This document shows, piece after piece, positions 1 through 6,498 of a stretch of 10,549 bases of DNA. The stretch spans positions 1 to 10,549 of the forward strand of contig CAZMTO010000038.1 of NCBI GenBank assembly GCA_964569265.1. Reading direction: 5' to 3'. The DNA comes from Avidehalobacter sp964569265 (lineage in GTDB: Bacteria > Bacillota > Dehalobacteriia > UBA4068 > UBA4997). Made by a program: the position numbers and the translations under genes. The stretch's first letter is position 1, and every line of letters starts with the position of its first letter. The notes below the pieces were generated by a model. It had not been told where the DNA came from, did no database searches, and was given only the letters and a program-made list of their open reading frames with translations.

Positions 1-1
1 T

Positions 2-481
2 CTCATTGAAGCCCTGCGAACACAAATAGCTTTTGTGAAGCAGACAGAGCCGACCACAAAAAAGGAGCAGCGTTCAGCAAGTGCTGAGTGCTACAAGGCA
101 ATCGGACAGGTTGAAAAGGAACTCTCACAGCTTCAGAACCGAAAGATAGAGCGATACGAAGCCTATCGCTCCGGCGAGATCAGTCGAGAGGATTTTATCC
201 AGATCAAAGAGAGATTAACCGTACAGGCAGATGAATTATCCGCAAAAAAAGAACGGCTGGAACAGAACTACCGAGAGCTGCTCCAGGCACAAAAGAATGA
301 AGCCGAAGCAAGGTCTGAGTTCCACCAAGCCGAAAAAGTGATTGCCGATTACGATGCCGGTCTGCATGAGCATCTGTACGAAGCCATTGACCGAGTGATT
401 GTGACCGGAAATAATGAAATTGAAATCAAGTGGGTATTTGCCGACATCTTCGCTCAGAAGGAAGATCGAGGCGTGAAATAA
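2..481 (+). CDS. Large serine recombinase, C-terminal part (cut by window start)
   Basis: The frame is open from the left edge (codons from position 2) to the TAA at 479-481, so only the last ~159 residues are present and the catalytic serine domain lies outside the window. What is visible is a highly charged Lys/Glu/Arg/Gln-rich segment of heptad character, from about KKEQRSASAECYKAIGQVEK to about EARSEFHQAEKVIADY, and then a short globular tail containing DRVIVTGNNEIEIKW. Large serine recombinases of Firmicutes integrative elements carry a coiled-coil arm in the zinc-ribbon domain followed by a beta-strand tail of this kind (IDxVxV...IEIxW). They integrate and excise their element at a short core site. 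The gene ends ~145 bp before the point where spoVT resumes, the expected place for an integrase at the end of its element. No start codon is assigned because the true N-terminus is upstream. The family is fairly sure; the subgroup is not. Confidence 0.85.
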   Translation, partial: LIEALRTQIAFVKQTEPTTKKEQRSASAECYKAIGQVEKELSQLQNRKIERYEAYRSGEISREDFIQIKERLTVQADELSAKKERLEQNYRELLQAQKNEAEARSEFHQAEKVIADYDAGLHEHLYEAIDRVIVTGNNEIEIKWVFADIFAQKEDRGVK

Positions 482-627
482 CAAAAGAAGCAGTTTTGCC
501 CCTATTATTACACGAGCACTCCAAAGTGTAGAGATTTGCCGAACAGGGGCGGAAATGGTCGAAACCCTTGTAAATTCAGCGGTTTTGACCGTCTCTAAAA
601 TTTTTTGCCCCTCTCTTGACACATCGA
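482..627. mobile_element. Right terminal DNA of the integrative element, ending inside spoVT
   Basis: This is non-coding DNA between the recombinase stop and the point where spoVT homology begins. TTTTGCCCCT occurs twice in direct orientation (494-503 and 603-612), with an inverted AGGGGC between them (545-550). A small CACT-ccaa-AGTG inverted repeat lies near 513-524. Such short repeats near the end could be recombinase contact sites. The host side starts at about 628, where GACGAC encodes the Asp-Asp of the conserved SpoVT motif; the codon before it (CGA, 625-627) is not the Ile expected there. The exact crossover dinucleotide cannot be set without the other end. The whole element extends left beyond the window. 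Confidence 0.6.
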
Positions 628-1140
628 GACGACCTTGGCCGCATAGTTATCCCTAAGGAGATTCGCCGCACTATGCATATACGCGAGGGCGACCCGCTGG
701 AGATATATACTGCCAAGGATGGCGAGGTTATTTTTAAAAAATATTCGCCTATGGGAGAATTTACCGATTTTGCCGGCAATATGTGCGAAACCCTAAACCG
801 TACCACGGGCTATATATCGGCGGTGGCCGACAGAGATTCGATTATTGCTGTATCCGGGGTGCCGCAGCGAGATTTGAACGAAAAGCGCATTAGCGGTGAT
901 TTGGAGCGGCTGATGGAAAACCGCCAGATATACCAGTATCAGCCGGGCGGCAAGCTTATGCCGGTGGCGGCCGACAACGATAAGTATAAGCTGGCGTTGG
1001 CTGCACCCATAATATCCGAAGGTGATGTTTTGGGCGGCGTAATATTTTTAAGCGATGCCGATAAGCCGCAGGTTGGCGAGGTAGAGTACAAGCTGGCGCA
1101 AACGGTGGCCGGGTTTTTGGGCCGTCAGTTGGCTAATTAA
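616..1140 (+). pseudogene. spoVT: spoVT interrupted near its 5' end by the element (stage V sporulation protein T)
   Basis: SpoVT is an AbrB-like DNA-binding regulator that tunes sigma-G-dependent genes in the forespore. From residue 5 the product reads DDLGRIVIPKEIRR, then IREGDPLEIYTAKDGEVIFKKYSP, which is the AbrB-like swapped-hairpin domain. A GAF-like sensory domain follows, from about residue 55 to 174. Family members begin with about ten residues of the type MKATGIVRRI before DDLGR; these are missing and replaced by element sequence. An in-frame TGA lies at 586-588. The only start in the remaining frame is TTG at 616, with no Shine-Dalgarno sequence, and it would give a 174-residue protein with an incomplete first beta strand. 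The rest of the frame has no damage, as expected for a recent or reversible interruption. The gene converges on pdxT and ends at a strong terminator. The identity is sure; whether any protein is made in this configuration is doubtful. Confidence 0.85.
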
Positions 1141-1152
1141 ATTTGGGCGCAA

Positions 1153-1182
1153 AAAAGCCACCGGGTAATATCGGTGGCTTTT
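1153..1182. terminator. Bidirectional intrinsic terminator between spoVT and pdxT
   Basis: The arms AAAAGCCACCG (1153-1163) and CGGTGGCTTTT (1172-1182) form a perfect 11-bp stem with an 8-nt loop. Read on the plus strand it ends in TTTT followed by a further T-rich stretch. Read on the minus strand it ends in six T. It lies 12 nt after the spoVT stop and 4 nt after the pdxT stop, so it serves both convergent genes. Confidence 0.93.
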
Positions 1183-1186
1183 GGTT

Positions 1187-1750
1187 TTATTTAAGCATAT
1201 TTAAAAAATATTTATGTACGGTTAAATCGTCGGTAAGCTCCGGATGAAAAGCCGTTACTAACATATTATCTTCCTGCGCGGCCACTGTTTTTTCATCTAC
1301 GACCGCCAGCACTTTAACGCCCGCTCCTACAGATTGGATATACGGTGCACGGATAAAGGTCATTGGTATGCTGCCCTGCCCGGCAAACGGTGCCGTGGTA
1401 TAAAAGCTGCCCAACTGGCGACCATAAGCGTTGCGCACTGCGGTTATGTGCATAAGCCCCAAATGACGGCGGTCATCGTTGGCTATGTGCTGTGCCAGCA
1501 GCAAAAGCCCTGCACAGGTGCCAAAGGTGGGCAGCCCTGCTGCAATTTTAGCATAAAGCGGGTCAAAAAGGTCTAAATCGCGCAGCAGCTTGCCCTGCAC
1601 GGTACTTTCGCCGCCGGGTATAATTAACCCGTTCATATGGCGGTCAAGGTCGGGGCGCTGACGAATTTCAAAGCTGCCGACACCCAAACGGGCCAGCATT
1701 TTTTCGTGTTCTATAAAGGCCCCCTGTAGGGCCAAAACGCCGATCTGCAT
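1187..1750 (-). CDS. pdxT: PdxT, glutaminase subunit of pyridoxal 5'-phosphate synthase
   Basis: PdxT hydrolyses glutamine and passes the ammonia through a channel to PdxS for PLP assembly in the cytosol. It is a class-I (triad) glutamine amidotransferase. The nucleophile Cys79 lies in the elbow FGTCAGLLLLA, and the His169/Glu171 pair in AFHPELT. PGGEST (45-50) forms the oxyanion-side motif, and VRNAYGRQ (105-112) and FIRAP (132-136) are family signatures. The length of 187 residues is normal. The start ATG lies 3 nt after the pdxS stop codon, so the two subunits are almost certainly made from one message by coupled translation. A terminator follows directly. Nothing appears damaged. Confidence 0.97.
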   Translation of the reverse strand: MQIGVLALQGAFIEHEKMLARLGVGSFEIRQRPDLDRHMNGLIIPGGESTVQGKLLRDLDLFDPLYAKIAAGLPTFGTCAGLLLLAQHIANDDRRHLGLMHITAVRNAYGRQLGSFYTTAPFAGQGSIPMTFIRAPYIQSVGAGVKVLAVVDEKTVAAQEDNMLVTAFHPELTDDLTVHKYFLNMLK

Positions 1751-1753
1751 AGC

Positions 1754-2638
1754 TTATTTGCCTCTTTCTGCCATCAACAGCTTAATTTCCTGCTCGTTGA
1801 TGCCAACCATGGCTTCGCCCAAATCTTCGGAAAGCTCCGCCAGCATTTTAGCGTCGGTGTAGTTGGTTACGGCTTTAACAATAGCGGCGGCGCGTTTTTC
1901 CGGGTTGCCGGACTTAAATATGCCGCTGCCCACAAACACGCCTTCGGCACCCAACTGCATCATCAGGGCGGCATCGGCGGGGGTTGCTACACCGCCGGCG
2001 GCAAAGTTTACTACCGGCAGCTTGCCGTTGTCGTGAACATAGCGCACCAAATCGTAAGGCACGCGCAGCTCTTTGGCGGCATCAAACAGTTCGTCCTCGC
2101 TCATCGAGGTAAGGCGGCGGATTTCTGCCTGCATCATACGCATATGGCGCACAGCCTGCACAACATCACCGGTGCCGGGCTCGCCCTTGGTGCGAATCAT
2201 AGCGGCACCTTCGTTAATGCGGCGCAGAGCTTCGCCTAAATCTTTGGCACCGCAAACAAAGGGCACGGCAAACCGGGTTTTATCTATATGATATTTATCG
2301 TCGGCGGGTGATAAAACCTCGCTTTCGTCAATGTAGTCGATTTCAATAGCCTGAAGGATCTGAGCTTCGGCAAAATGGCCGATACGGCACTTGGCCATAA
2401 CCGGGATAGAAACCGCGGCCTGTATGCCTTTAATCATCTTGGGGTCGCTCATACGCGATATACCACCGGCAGCACGGATATCGGCGGGGATACGTTCCAG
2501 AGCCATTACGGCACAGGCACCGGCCGCCTCGGCAATTTTAGCCTGTTCGGGGGTGGTAACGTCCATAATTACGCCGCCCTTTAGCATTTGCGCCAGGTTT
2601 TTGTTCAGCTCAAATCTTTCATTTTCTAAGACACTCAT
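1754..2638 (-). CDS. pdxS: PdxS, synthase subunit of pyridoxal 5'-phosphate synthase
   Basis: PdxS condenses ribose 5-phosphate, glyceraldehyde 3-phosphate and ammonia into PLP in the DXP-independent pathway; twelve PdxS barrels pair with twelve PdxT. The start chosen is the ATG at 2638 (294 residues, MSVLENERFELNKNLAQMLK). CAGGAG lies 12-13 nt upstream, whereas the earlier GTG at 2650 overlaps that ribosome binding site. Counting from this start, the expected catalytic residues are present: Asp26 (VIMDV), Lys83 (AKCRIGH), which forms the first covalent adduct, and Lys151 (IRTKGEPGTG). The phosphate-site run AAGGVATPADAA and VFVGSGIFKS are intact. It is the first gene of the pdxST pair. PLP from this enzyme is the cofactor of NifS and CysK encoded a few kb away. 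Confidence 0.98.
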   Translation of the reverse strand: MSVLENERFELNKNLAQMLKGGVIMDVTTPEQAKIAEAAGACAVMALERIPADIRAAGGISRMSDPKMIKGIQAAVSIPVMAKCRIGHFAEAQILQAIEIDYIDESEVLSPADDKYHIDKTRFAVPFVCGAKDLGEALRRINEGAAMIRTKGEPGTGDVVQAVRHMRMMQAEIRRLTSMSEDELFDAAKELRVPYDLVRYVHDNGKLPVVNFAAGGVATPADAALMMQLGAEGVFVGSGIFKSGNPEKRAAAIVKAVTNYTDAKMLAELSEDLGEAMVGINEQEIKLLMAERGK

Positions 2639-2661
2639 AGTACAAATCACTCTCCTGAAAA

Positions 2662-2694
2662 TTTTATTATATGTAAGCCCAACTGCACATCATC
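2662..2694. repeat. 33-bp direct repeat, copy 1 (pdxS-proximal, contains a possible -10 box)
   Basis: This 33-bp segment is repeated exactly at 2795-2827, 133 bp away. On the minus strand it holds TATAAT about 25-30 nt before the pdxS start region, so this copy may be the pdxS promoter. No good -35 hexamer sits 16-18 nt upstream of it. Its outer end (TGCACATCATC) merges into the GCACATC..GC.GTG motif found in the repeat arrays after cysK. Confidence 0.75.
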
Positions 2695-2836
2695 TGCTGT
2701 GTCGTGAAATAATTTTGCTCGCGACGCGTATTAATATACAGCTTGCTCGTCAAAATTCTTCACTCCTTGCATCTGATGCACATTTGAACTTACTTTTTAT
2801 TATATGTAAGCCCAACTGCACATCATCCGCAGTGTT
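2695..2836. repeat. Member of the dispersed intergenic repeat family, including 33-bp repeat copy 2 (2795-2827)
   Basis: The segment holds the same blocks, in the same order and strand, as the array after cysK: CTGCTGTG, then TTGCTCGCGACGCGTA with a palindromic core, then a CTTGCTCG-like block, then AAATTCT...TCCTTGCATCTG. The palindromic core here (GTATTAATATAC) has changed on both sides relative to GCGTACTATTAGTACGC in the cysK array, so the hairpin is kept while its bases differ. The second exact copy of the 33-bp segment closes the unit. No gene is seen in 2639-2870. Confidence 0.7.
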
Positions 2837-2860
2837 GAACTTATAATCGAACTTATAATC
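2837..2860. repeat. Tandem 12-bp repeat, two copies
   Basis: GAACTTATAATC occurs twice head to tail (2837-2848 and 2849-2860), 10 bp downstream of the mnmA stop codon on the minus strand. No hairpin followed by a T tract is seen between mnmA and pdxS, so some read-through from mnmA into pdxST is possible. Confidence 0.8.
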
Positions 2861-2870
2861 AAACTGCTCG

Positions 2871-3938
2871 TTAAACTATTCTGCCGCCGCCAACCACCAC
2901 ATCGCCATTATACAGCACGGCTGCCTGCCCCCTGGCAATAGCGCGCTGGGGTTCGTCAAACTTAATGTGCAGCTCGTTGCCGGCCTGCGTTACGGTGGCG
3001 CCCTGCGCCTGTTGGTTGTAGCGTATTTTTACCTGTAGGTGCAGGGGTTGGTCAATGCTTTCGCGGTCTATAAGGTTAATATCGCGGACGGTCAGACTGT
3101 CGGCGTAAAGTTCTTCATCGTAGGCAATGGTAACGGTGTTGGCCTGTGGGTCTATAGCTTTTACATAAACGGGGCGGGGCATAGCCAGCCCCAAACCGCG
3201 CCGCTGGCCTATGGTGTAGCGTATAACGCCCTTATGCTGGCCCACAATCCGGCCGTTAACGTCAATAAAATTGCCGGGCGTGGCTTTTTGCCCCTGATAC
3301 TGTTCGATAAAAGCGGCGTAGTCACCGTTGGGCACAAAACAAATGTCCTGACTTTCGGCCTTTTGTGCATTGATAAAACCCTGTTCGGCGGCAATTTGAC
3401 GCACCTGCTGCTTGCTGAGCCCCCCCAGCGGGAACAGTGTATGTGCCAACTGCTTTTGCGTTAAAGAATACAGCACATAGCTTTGATCTTTGGCGGGGTC
3501 GGCGGCACGCTTTAACAGCCAGCGCCCGCTTTGGGGGTTGTATTCTGTTTGGGCGTAATGCCCGGTAACAATGTAATCGTAATGCAGAGCTTCGGCCCGC
3601 AGAAAAAGTTCTTCAAATTTTAAGTAACGGTTGCAGTCTATGCATGGGTTGGGTGTTTGCCCGGCTCGGTAGGCGGCAATAAAGCGGTCTATAACGGTCT
3701 GCTTAAATTTGTCACCAAAGTTAAACACATAAAACGGCATATTAAGGCGCGCTGCCACATTGCGGGCATCTTCCACATCGGCCAGAGAACAGCAGGTTTG
3801 GCTGTCATCACCGATGTCGCTGTTGGTAAACAGCCGCATATTTGCCCCGGCGCAGGTGTAGCCGGCCTGTTTTATCAAATAGGCGGCGACGCTGGAATCA
3901 ACGCCGCCGCTCATAGCAATAAGAGCCTTTTTGCTCAT
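2871..3938 (-). CDS. mnmA: MnmA, tRNA-specific 2-thiouridylase
   Basis: MnmA adenylates U34 of the tRNAs for Glu, Gln and Lys, then replaces the 2-oxygen with sulfur, which improves decoding. The N-terminal PP-loop motif is SGGVDSS (10-16). The two catalytic cysteines are Cys102 (NPCIDCNRYLKF, second Cys) and Cys200 (SQDICFVPNGDY). TGHYAQ (125-130), KDQSYVLYSL (150-159) and YTIGQRRGLG are further family motifs, and a beta-barrel C-terminal domain completes a normal 355-residue protein. The ATG at 3938 follows the HD-gene stop by 19 nt with a modest GAGGG ribosome binding site. Its place at the end of a nifS-iscU cluster suggests that the sulfur comes as persulfide from that NifS, which is common in Clostridia and Bacilli. 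Confidence 0.98.
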   Translation of the reverse strand: MSKKALIAMSGGVDSSVAAYLIKQAGYTCAGANMRLFTNSDIGDDSQTCCSLADVEDARNVAARLNMPFYVFNFGDKFKQTVIDRFIAAYRAGQTPNPCIDCNRYLKFEELFLRAEALHYDYIVTGHYAQTEYNPQSGRWLLKRAADPAKDQSYVLYSLTQKQLAHTLFPLGGLSKQQVRQIAAEQGFINAQKAESQDICFVPNGDYAAFIEQYQGQKATPGNFIDVNGRIVGQHKGVIRYTIGQRRGLGLAMPRPVYVKAIDPQANTVTIAYDEELYADSLTVRDINLIDRESIDQPLHLQVKIRYNQQAQGATVTQAGNELHIKFDEPQRAIARGQAAVLYNGDVVVGGGRIV

Positions 3939-3957
3939 AATTTAGCCCTCGCTTATG

Positions 3958-4539
3958 TTAAAATTGGCTGTAGGCATCTTCGCAGGTGCGCATAGCCAAA
4001 ATGGTTTTGGTCATCAGCTCATCTAAGTCAACGCCCAGCATATCGGCACCGGCTTTAATAACCTCACGAGAACAGCCCGCAGCAAAGGCCGGGGTTTTAA
4101 ACTTCTTTTTTACCGATTTAAGCTCCATATCCTGTACGCTTTTGCTGGGGCGCATAAGGGCCGCCGCGCCAATAAGCCCGGTAAGCTCGTCTACTGCGTA
4201 CAAAACTTTTTCCATAGTATGTTCCGGGGCAACGTCAACCGTTAAGCCGTAGCCGTGGCACACCACCGCGTGTATAAGCTCGGCCGGGTAGCCTTCGGCC
4301 TGCATAATTTCGGCGCATTTAATACAATGTTGTTCCGGATACTGTTCAAAGTCAAGGTCGTGCAGCAGGCCAACGGTAGCCCAAAAATCGGCTTCGTCGG
4401 CATAGCCAAGGTCGTTGGCAAACCAGCGCATAACACCTTCTACCGTAACGGCGTGCCGCAGATGAAAGGTATCTTGATTATATTGGGTAAGCAACTGCCA
4501 GGCAGCCTCGCGGCTGGGCATATTTTGCGGTATAGTCAT
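3958..4539 (-). CDS. HD-domain phosphohydrolase-like protein of unknown substrate
   Basis: This 193-residue soluble protein has the metal-binding pattern of the HD superfamily: His29 (LRHAVTVE), His60-Asp61 (GLLHDLDFE), His90/His95 (LIHAVVCHGYG) and a distal Asp117 (YAVDELTGL). The layout matches the stand-alone predicted HD hydrolases grouped in COG2316, which have no settled substrate. The start ATG has AAAGGAG 8 nt upstream. It sits 24 nt after iscU and 19 nt before mnmA, so it is translated from the same operon. Members of the superfamily usually cleave phosphoesters of nucleotides or (p)ppGpp-like compounds; no extra domain points to a signalling nucleotide here. The HD fold is fairly sure; the function is unknown. 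Confidence 0.85.
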   Translation of the reverse strand: MTIPQNMPSREAAWQLLTQYNQDTFHLRHAVTVEGVMRWFANDLGYADEADFWATVGLLHDLDFEQYPEQHCIKCAEIMQAEGYPAELIHAVVCHGYGLTVDVAPEHTMEKVLYAVDELTGLIGAAALMRPSKSVQDMELKSVKKKFKTPAFAAGCSREVIKAGADMLGVDLDELMTKTILAMRTCEDAYSQF

Positions 4540-4563
4540 AGCAAAAGCTCCTTTGGATAAAAA

Positions 4564-4992
4564 TTATTCGCAGCAGTGGGCGCAGGTGGCATCTTCGGCA
4601 AATTGGGCTTTGTCGTAGGCAATGCCGTTTTTGTCATAATAATCCTTAACAGCGGCCTTAACAGCTTCCTCGGCCAGCACCGAACAATGCAGCTTATGTG
4701 CCGGCAAACCGTCCAAAGCTTCGGTAACGGCGCGGTTGGTAAGCTGCAGGGCCTCGCTTATCGGCTTGCCCTTAATCATTTCGGTGGCCATAGAGCTGCT
4801 GGCAATAGCCGAACCGCAGCCAAAGGTAATAAATTTTACATCGGTAATAACATCATCTTTAATTTTAAGATAAATACGCATAATGTCGCCGCATTTGGCG
4901 TTACCAACTTCACCAACGGCATCGGCATCGTCCATAGTGCCCAAATTGCGGGGATTTTTAAAGTGATCCATCACCTTTTCACTATATAACAT
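4564..4992 (-). CDS. iscU: IscU/NifU-type Fe-S cluster scaffold protein
   Basis: The scaffold receives persulfide sulfur from NifS/IscS and iron, builds a [2Fe-2S] cluster and hands it to target proteins. The three ligand cysteines are in place: Cys34 (NAKCGD, with the release-promoting Asp36), Cys59 (FGCGSA) and Cys103 (LPAHKLHCS). The body matches the IscU/N-terminal NifU domain. A C-terminal tail ending CAHCCE (Cys137, 140, 141) extends it to 142 residues; cysteine-rich tails of this sort occur in clostridial homologues and may bind metal. The ATG lies inside the end of nifS (11-nt overlap) with GGAGGAGGG upstream, so the two are translationally coupled. No NifU C-terminal (Nfu) domain is present. 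Confidence 0.97.
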   Translation of the reverse strand: MLYSEKVMDHFKNPRNLGTMDDADAVGEVGNAKCGDIMRIYLKIKDDVITDVKFITFGCGSAIASSSMATEMIKGKPISEALQLTNRAVTEALDGLPAHKLHCSVLAEEAVKAAVKDYYDKNGIAYDKAQFAEDATCAHCCE

Positions 4993-6178
4993 GTTCTTTT
5001 TTGCCCTCCTCCAAATCGTGCCAAATGGGCGAGATACGGCGCAGATAATCTACAACCTCGGCCACGGCGGGTATAATATATTCAACATCTTCCATAGTAT
5101 TTTCTTCCGACAGCGACAAACGCAAAGACCCATGGGCAACCTCGTGCGGGCGGCCTATAGCCAACAAAACGTGGCTGGGATCCAACGAACCGGAGGTGCA
5201 GGCCGAACCGGACGAAGCGCAAATGCCTTTGTCATCTAACAGCAGCAGCAGAGATTCACCCTCGATACCTTCAAAGCAGAAGTTTACGTTGCCGGGCAGG
5301 CGTTTGGTGGCATCACCGTTTAAAACACTGTGCGGAATTTGCCCCAAGCCTTCTATCAGGCGGTCACGCATTTGCTGCATTTTTTCGGCATTGGCCTGCA
5401 AGTTGGCGCAGGCATCTTTAAGGGCGGCAGCCATACCCATAATAGCGGGGATATTTTCGGTGCCGGCACGTTTGCCGCGCTCCTGTGCGCCGCCTTCTAT
5501 AAGGTTGGTAAGCGGCAGCCCTCTGCGGGCATAAAGCACGCCAATGCCCTTGGGCCCGTGGAACTTGTGGGCAGAAAGCGCCAGAAAATCGGCGTTTATT
5601 TGCTTTACAGAAACCGGTACGTGGCCAACTGCCTGTACGGCATCGGTGTGGAACATAATGCCCTTTTGTTTGCATATGGCACCAATTTCTTCAATAGGTT
5701 GCAGGGTGCCGATTTCATTATTGGCAAACATTACCGAAACCAGACAGGTGTCGGGGCGGATAGCAGCCAACAGGTCGTCGGTTTTAATAATACCATCGGC
5801 ATTAGCCGGCAGCAGGGTAACATCAAAGCCCATTTTTTGCAGGCGCTTTAAGGTGTGCAAAACGGCGTGGTGTTCAATTTCGGTAGATATAATGTGCTTT
5901 TTGCCCTTGCGTTCACCTATCATAGCGGCGCTTAGCAGGGCCTGGTTATCAGCTTCGCTGCCACCCGATGTAAAGTATATTTCGGCGGGCTGGCAATCTA
6001 ACAGCGAGGCAATTTCGGCACGGGCGGTAGTCAGTGCTTCGGCAGCGGCCTGACCAACACTGTGCAGGCTGGAGGGGTTGCCATAGGTATCTGCCATATA
6101 GGGCAGCATAGCGTCTATGGCACATCTGCTCATTTTGGTAGTAGCAGAATTATCAACATAAATCAGCTTGTTGCTCAT
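4982..6178 (-). CDS. nifS: Cysteine desulfurase NifS/IscS
   Basis: This PLP enzyme converts cysteine to alanine and holds the sulfur as a persulfide for IscU and MnmA. The PLP lysine is Lys205 in LSAHKFHGPKGIG, and His104 (IEHHAV) stacks on the cofactor. TSGGSEADN (70-78) and RAGTEN (237-242) are family motifs. The sulfur-carrying Cys327 lies in SGSACTSG, on the short loop of group-I (NifS/IscS) desulfurases. The length of 398 residues is normal. The ATG at 6178 has ACAGGAG 6 nt upstream. It is the first gene of nifS-iscU-HD-mnmA and is divergent from cysK. Control is probably by IscR through the operator-like palindrome at 6265-6279. The symbol iscS would serve equally well; nifS is the usual clostridial name. 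Confidence 0.97.
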   Translation of the reverse strand: MSNKLIYVDNSATTKMSRCAIDAMLPYMADTYGNPSSLHSVGQAAAEALTTARAEIASLLDCQPAEIYFTSGGSEADNQALLSAAMIGERKGKKHIISTEIEHHAVLHTLKRLQKMGFDVTLLPANADGIIKTDDLLAAIRPDTCLVSVMFANNEIGTLQPIEEIGAICKQKGIMFHTDAVQAVGHVPVSVKQINADFLALSAHKFHGPKGIGVLYARRGLPLTNLIEGGAQERGKRAGTENIPAIMGMAAALKDACANLQANAEKMQQMRDRLIEGLGQIPHSVLNGDATKRLPGNVNFCFEGIEGESLLLLLDDKGICASSGSACTSGSLDPSHVLLAIGRPHEVAHGSLRLSLSEENTMEDVEYIIPAVAEVVDYLRRISPIWHDLEEGKKEHVI

Positions 6179-6264
6179 AGTTAACTCCTGTCTAATCTAT
6201 TATAAATACAACGCGGTAAATTTATTGATGCAGCAGCCAAACAAAATTGACAAAACCTATTTGT

Positions 6265-6279
6265 TTGATATGCTATCAA
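6265..6279. promoter_or_regulatory. Palindromic operator candidate over the nifS transcription start
   Basis: TTGATATGCTATCAA is a perfect palindrome of two 6-bp arms around TGC. It lies just downstream of the nifS -10 box, where the transcript should begin near 6280, which is a classical position for a repressor. An isolated half site TTGATA also occurs at 6416-6421, just after the predicted cysK start. An Rrf2-family regulator (the IscR encoded at 8291-8728) is the natural candidate ligand; no experiment or close consensus is available to prove it. Confidence 0.5.
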
Positions 6280-6286
6280 TAAAAGT

Positions 6287-6315
6287 ATTCTACTCTTAAA
6301 GGCTTATTTTGTCAA
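6287..6315 (-). promoter_or_regulatory. nifS operon promoter (sigma-A type)
   Basis: On the minus strand TTGACA (6315-6310), a 17-bp spacer and TAGAAT (6292-6287) give a near-consensus housekeeping promoter. The leader to the nifS ATG is then about 100 nt. Confidence 0.85.
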
Positions 6316-6373
6316 TAGACACACCGAAAAATATGCTGTGGTGGCACACCGGGCGGCAAATAAAATAAAAACC

Positions 6374-6402
6374 TTGACACCGCGGCGCCCTTGGTGTATC
6401 AT
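6374..6402 (+). promoter_or_regulatory. cysK promoter (sigma-A type)
   Basis: TTGACA (6374-6379), a 17-bp spacer and TATCAT (6397-6402) give a near-consensus promoter with a start near 6409, and so a leader of about 90 nt before cysK. A TTGATA half site lies at about +8 (6416-6421). Confidence 0.85.
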
Positions 6403-6434
6403 AAAGCATATTAAGTTGATAGGTTTATAGGGTG

Positions 6435-6488
6435 ATGAGCATATGCCAAGCGGCATACAACAGGTATTTAATTATTTTAACCACATAA
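6435..6488 (+). CDS. Possible 17-codon leader ORF upstream of cysK
   Basis: ATG at 6435 opens a frame reading MSICQAAYNRYLIILTT and closing with TAA at 6486-6488, 10 nt before the cysK ATG. The stop abuts the cysK ribosome binding site (GGGGG at 6489-6493), so a ribosome ending here would be placed to restart on cysK. A weak GGGTG precedes its ATG. It contains one Cys codon, too few to claim classical attenuation. Inside it lies a perfect hairpin, TATGCC-AAGC-GGCATA (6442-6457). It may be a chance ORF. Confidence 0.3.
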   Translation: MSICQAAYNRYLIILTT

Positions 6489-6498
6489 GGGGGATGTT

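Larger units (their letters stand above)
6246..6316. promoter_or_regulatory. 10-bp inverted repeat carrying facing -35-like hexamers
   Basis: ATTGACAAAA (6246-6255) and TTTTGTCAAT (6307-6316) are perfect reverse complements. Each contains TTGACA on its own strand. The right arm supplies the nifS -35. The left arm could drive rightward transcription with TATGCT at 6269-6274 (spacer 16), which would make two overlapping, mutually exclusive promoters. The rightward one is only a candidate, because a better cysK promoter lies at 6374-6402. Confidence 0.45.

Noticed and set aside
236..622. Minus-strand open frame of 128 codons across the recombinase end
   Set aside because: It overlaps the recombinase coding region antisense, has no recognisable family and no ribosome binding site.
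616..647. New promoter made by the element end (TTGACA at 616-621) reading into spoVT
   Set aside because: No acceptable -10 hexamer lies 16-18 bp downstream (CCGCAT/CGCATA), so a rescue promoter is not supported.
2391..2846. Plus-strand open frame antisense to pdxS extending into the gap
   Set aside because: Most of it is the shadow of pdxS and the rest is repeat sequence; there is no start signal.
6409..6498. T-box or SAM riboswitch in the cysK leader
   Set aside because: The leader is only ~90 nt, with one short hairpin; no T-box sequence, specifier loop, SAM-box core or antiterminator/terminator pair is visible.
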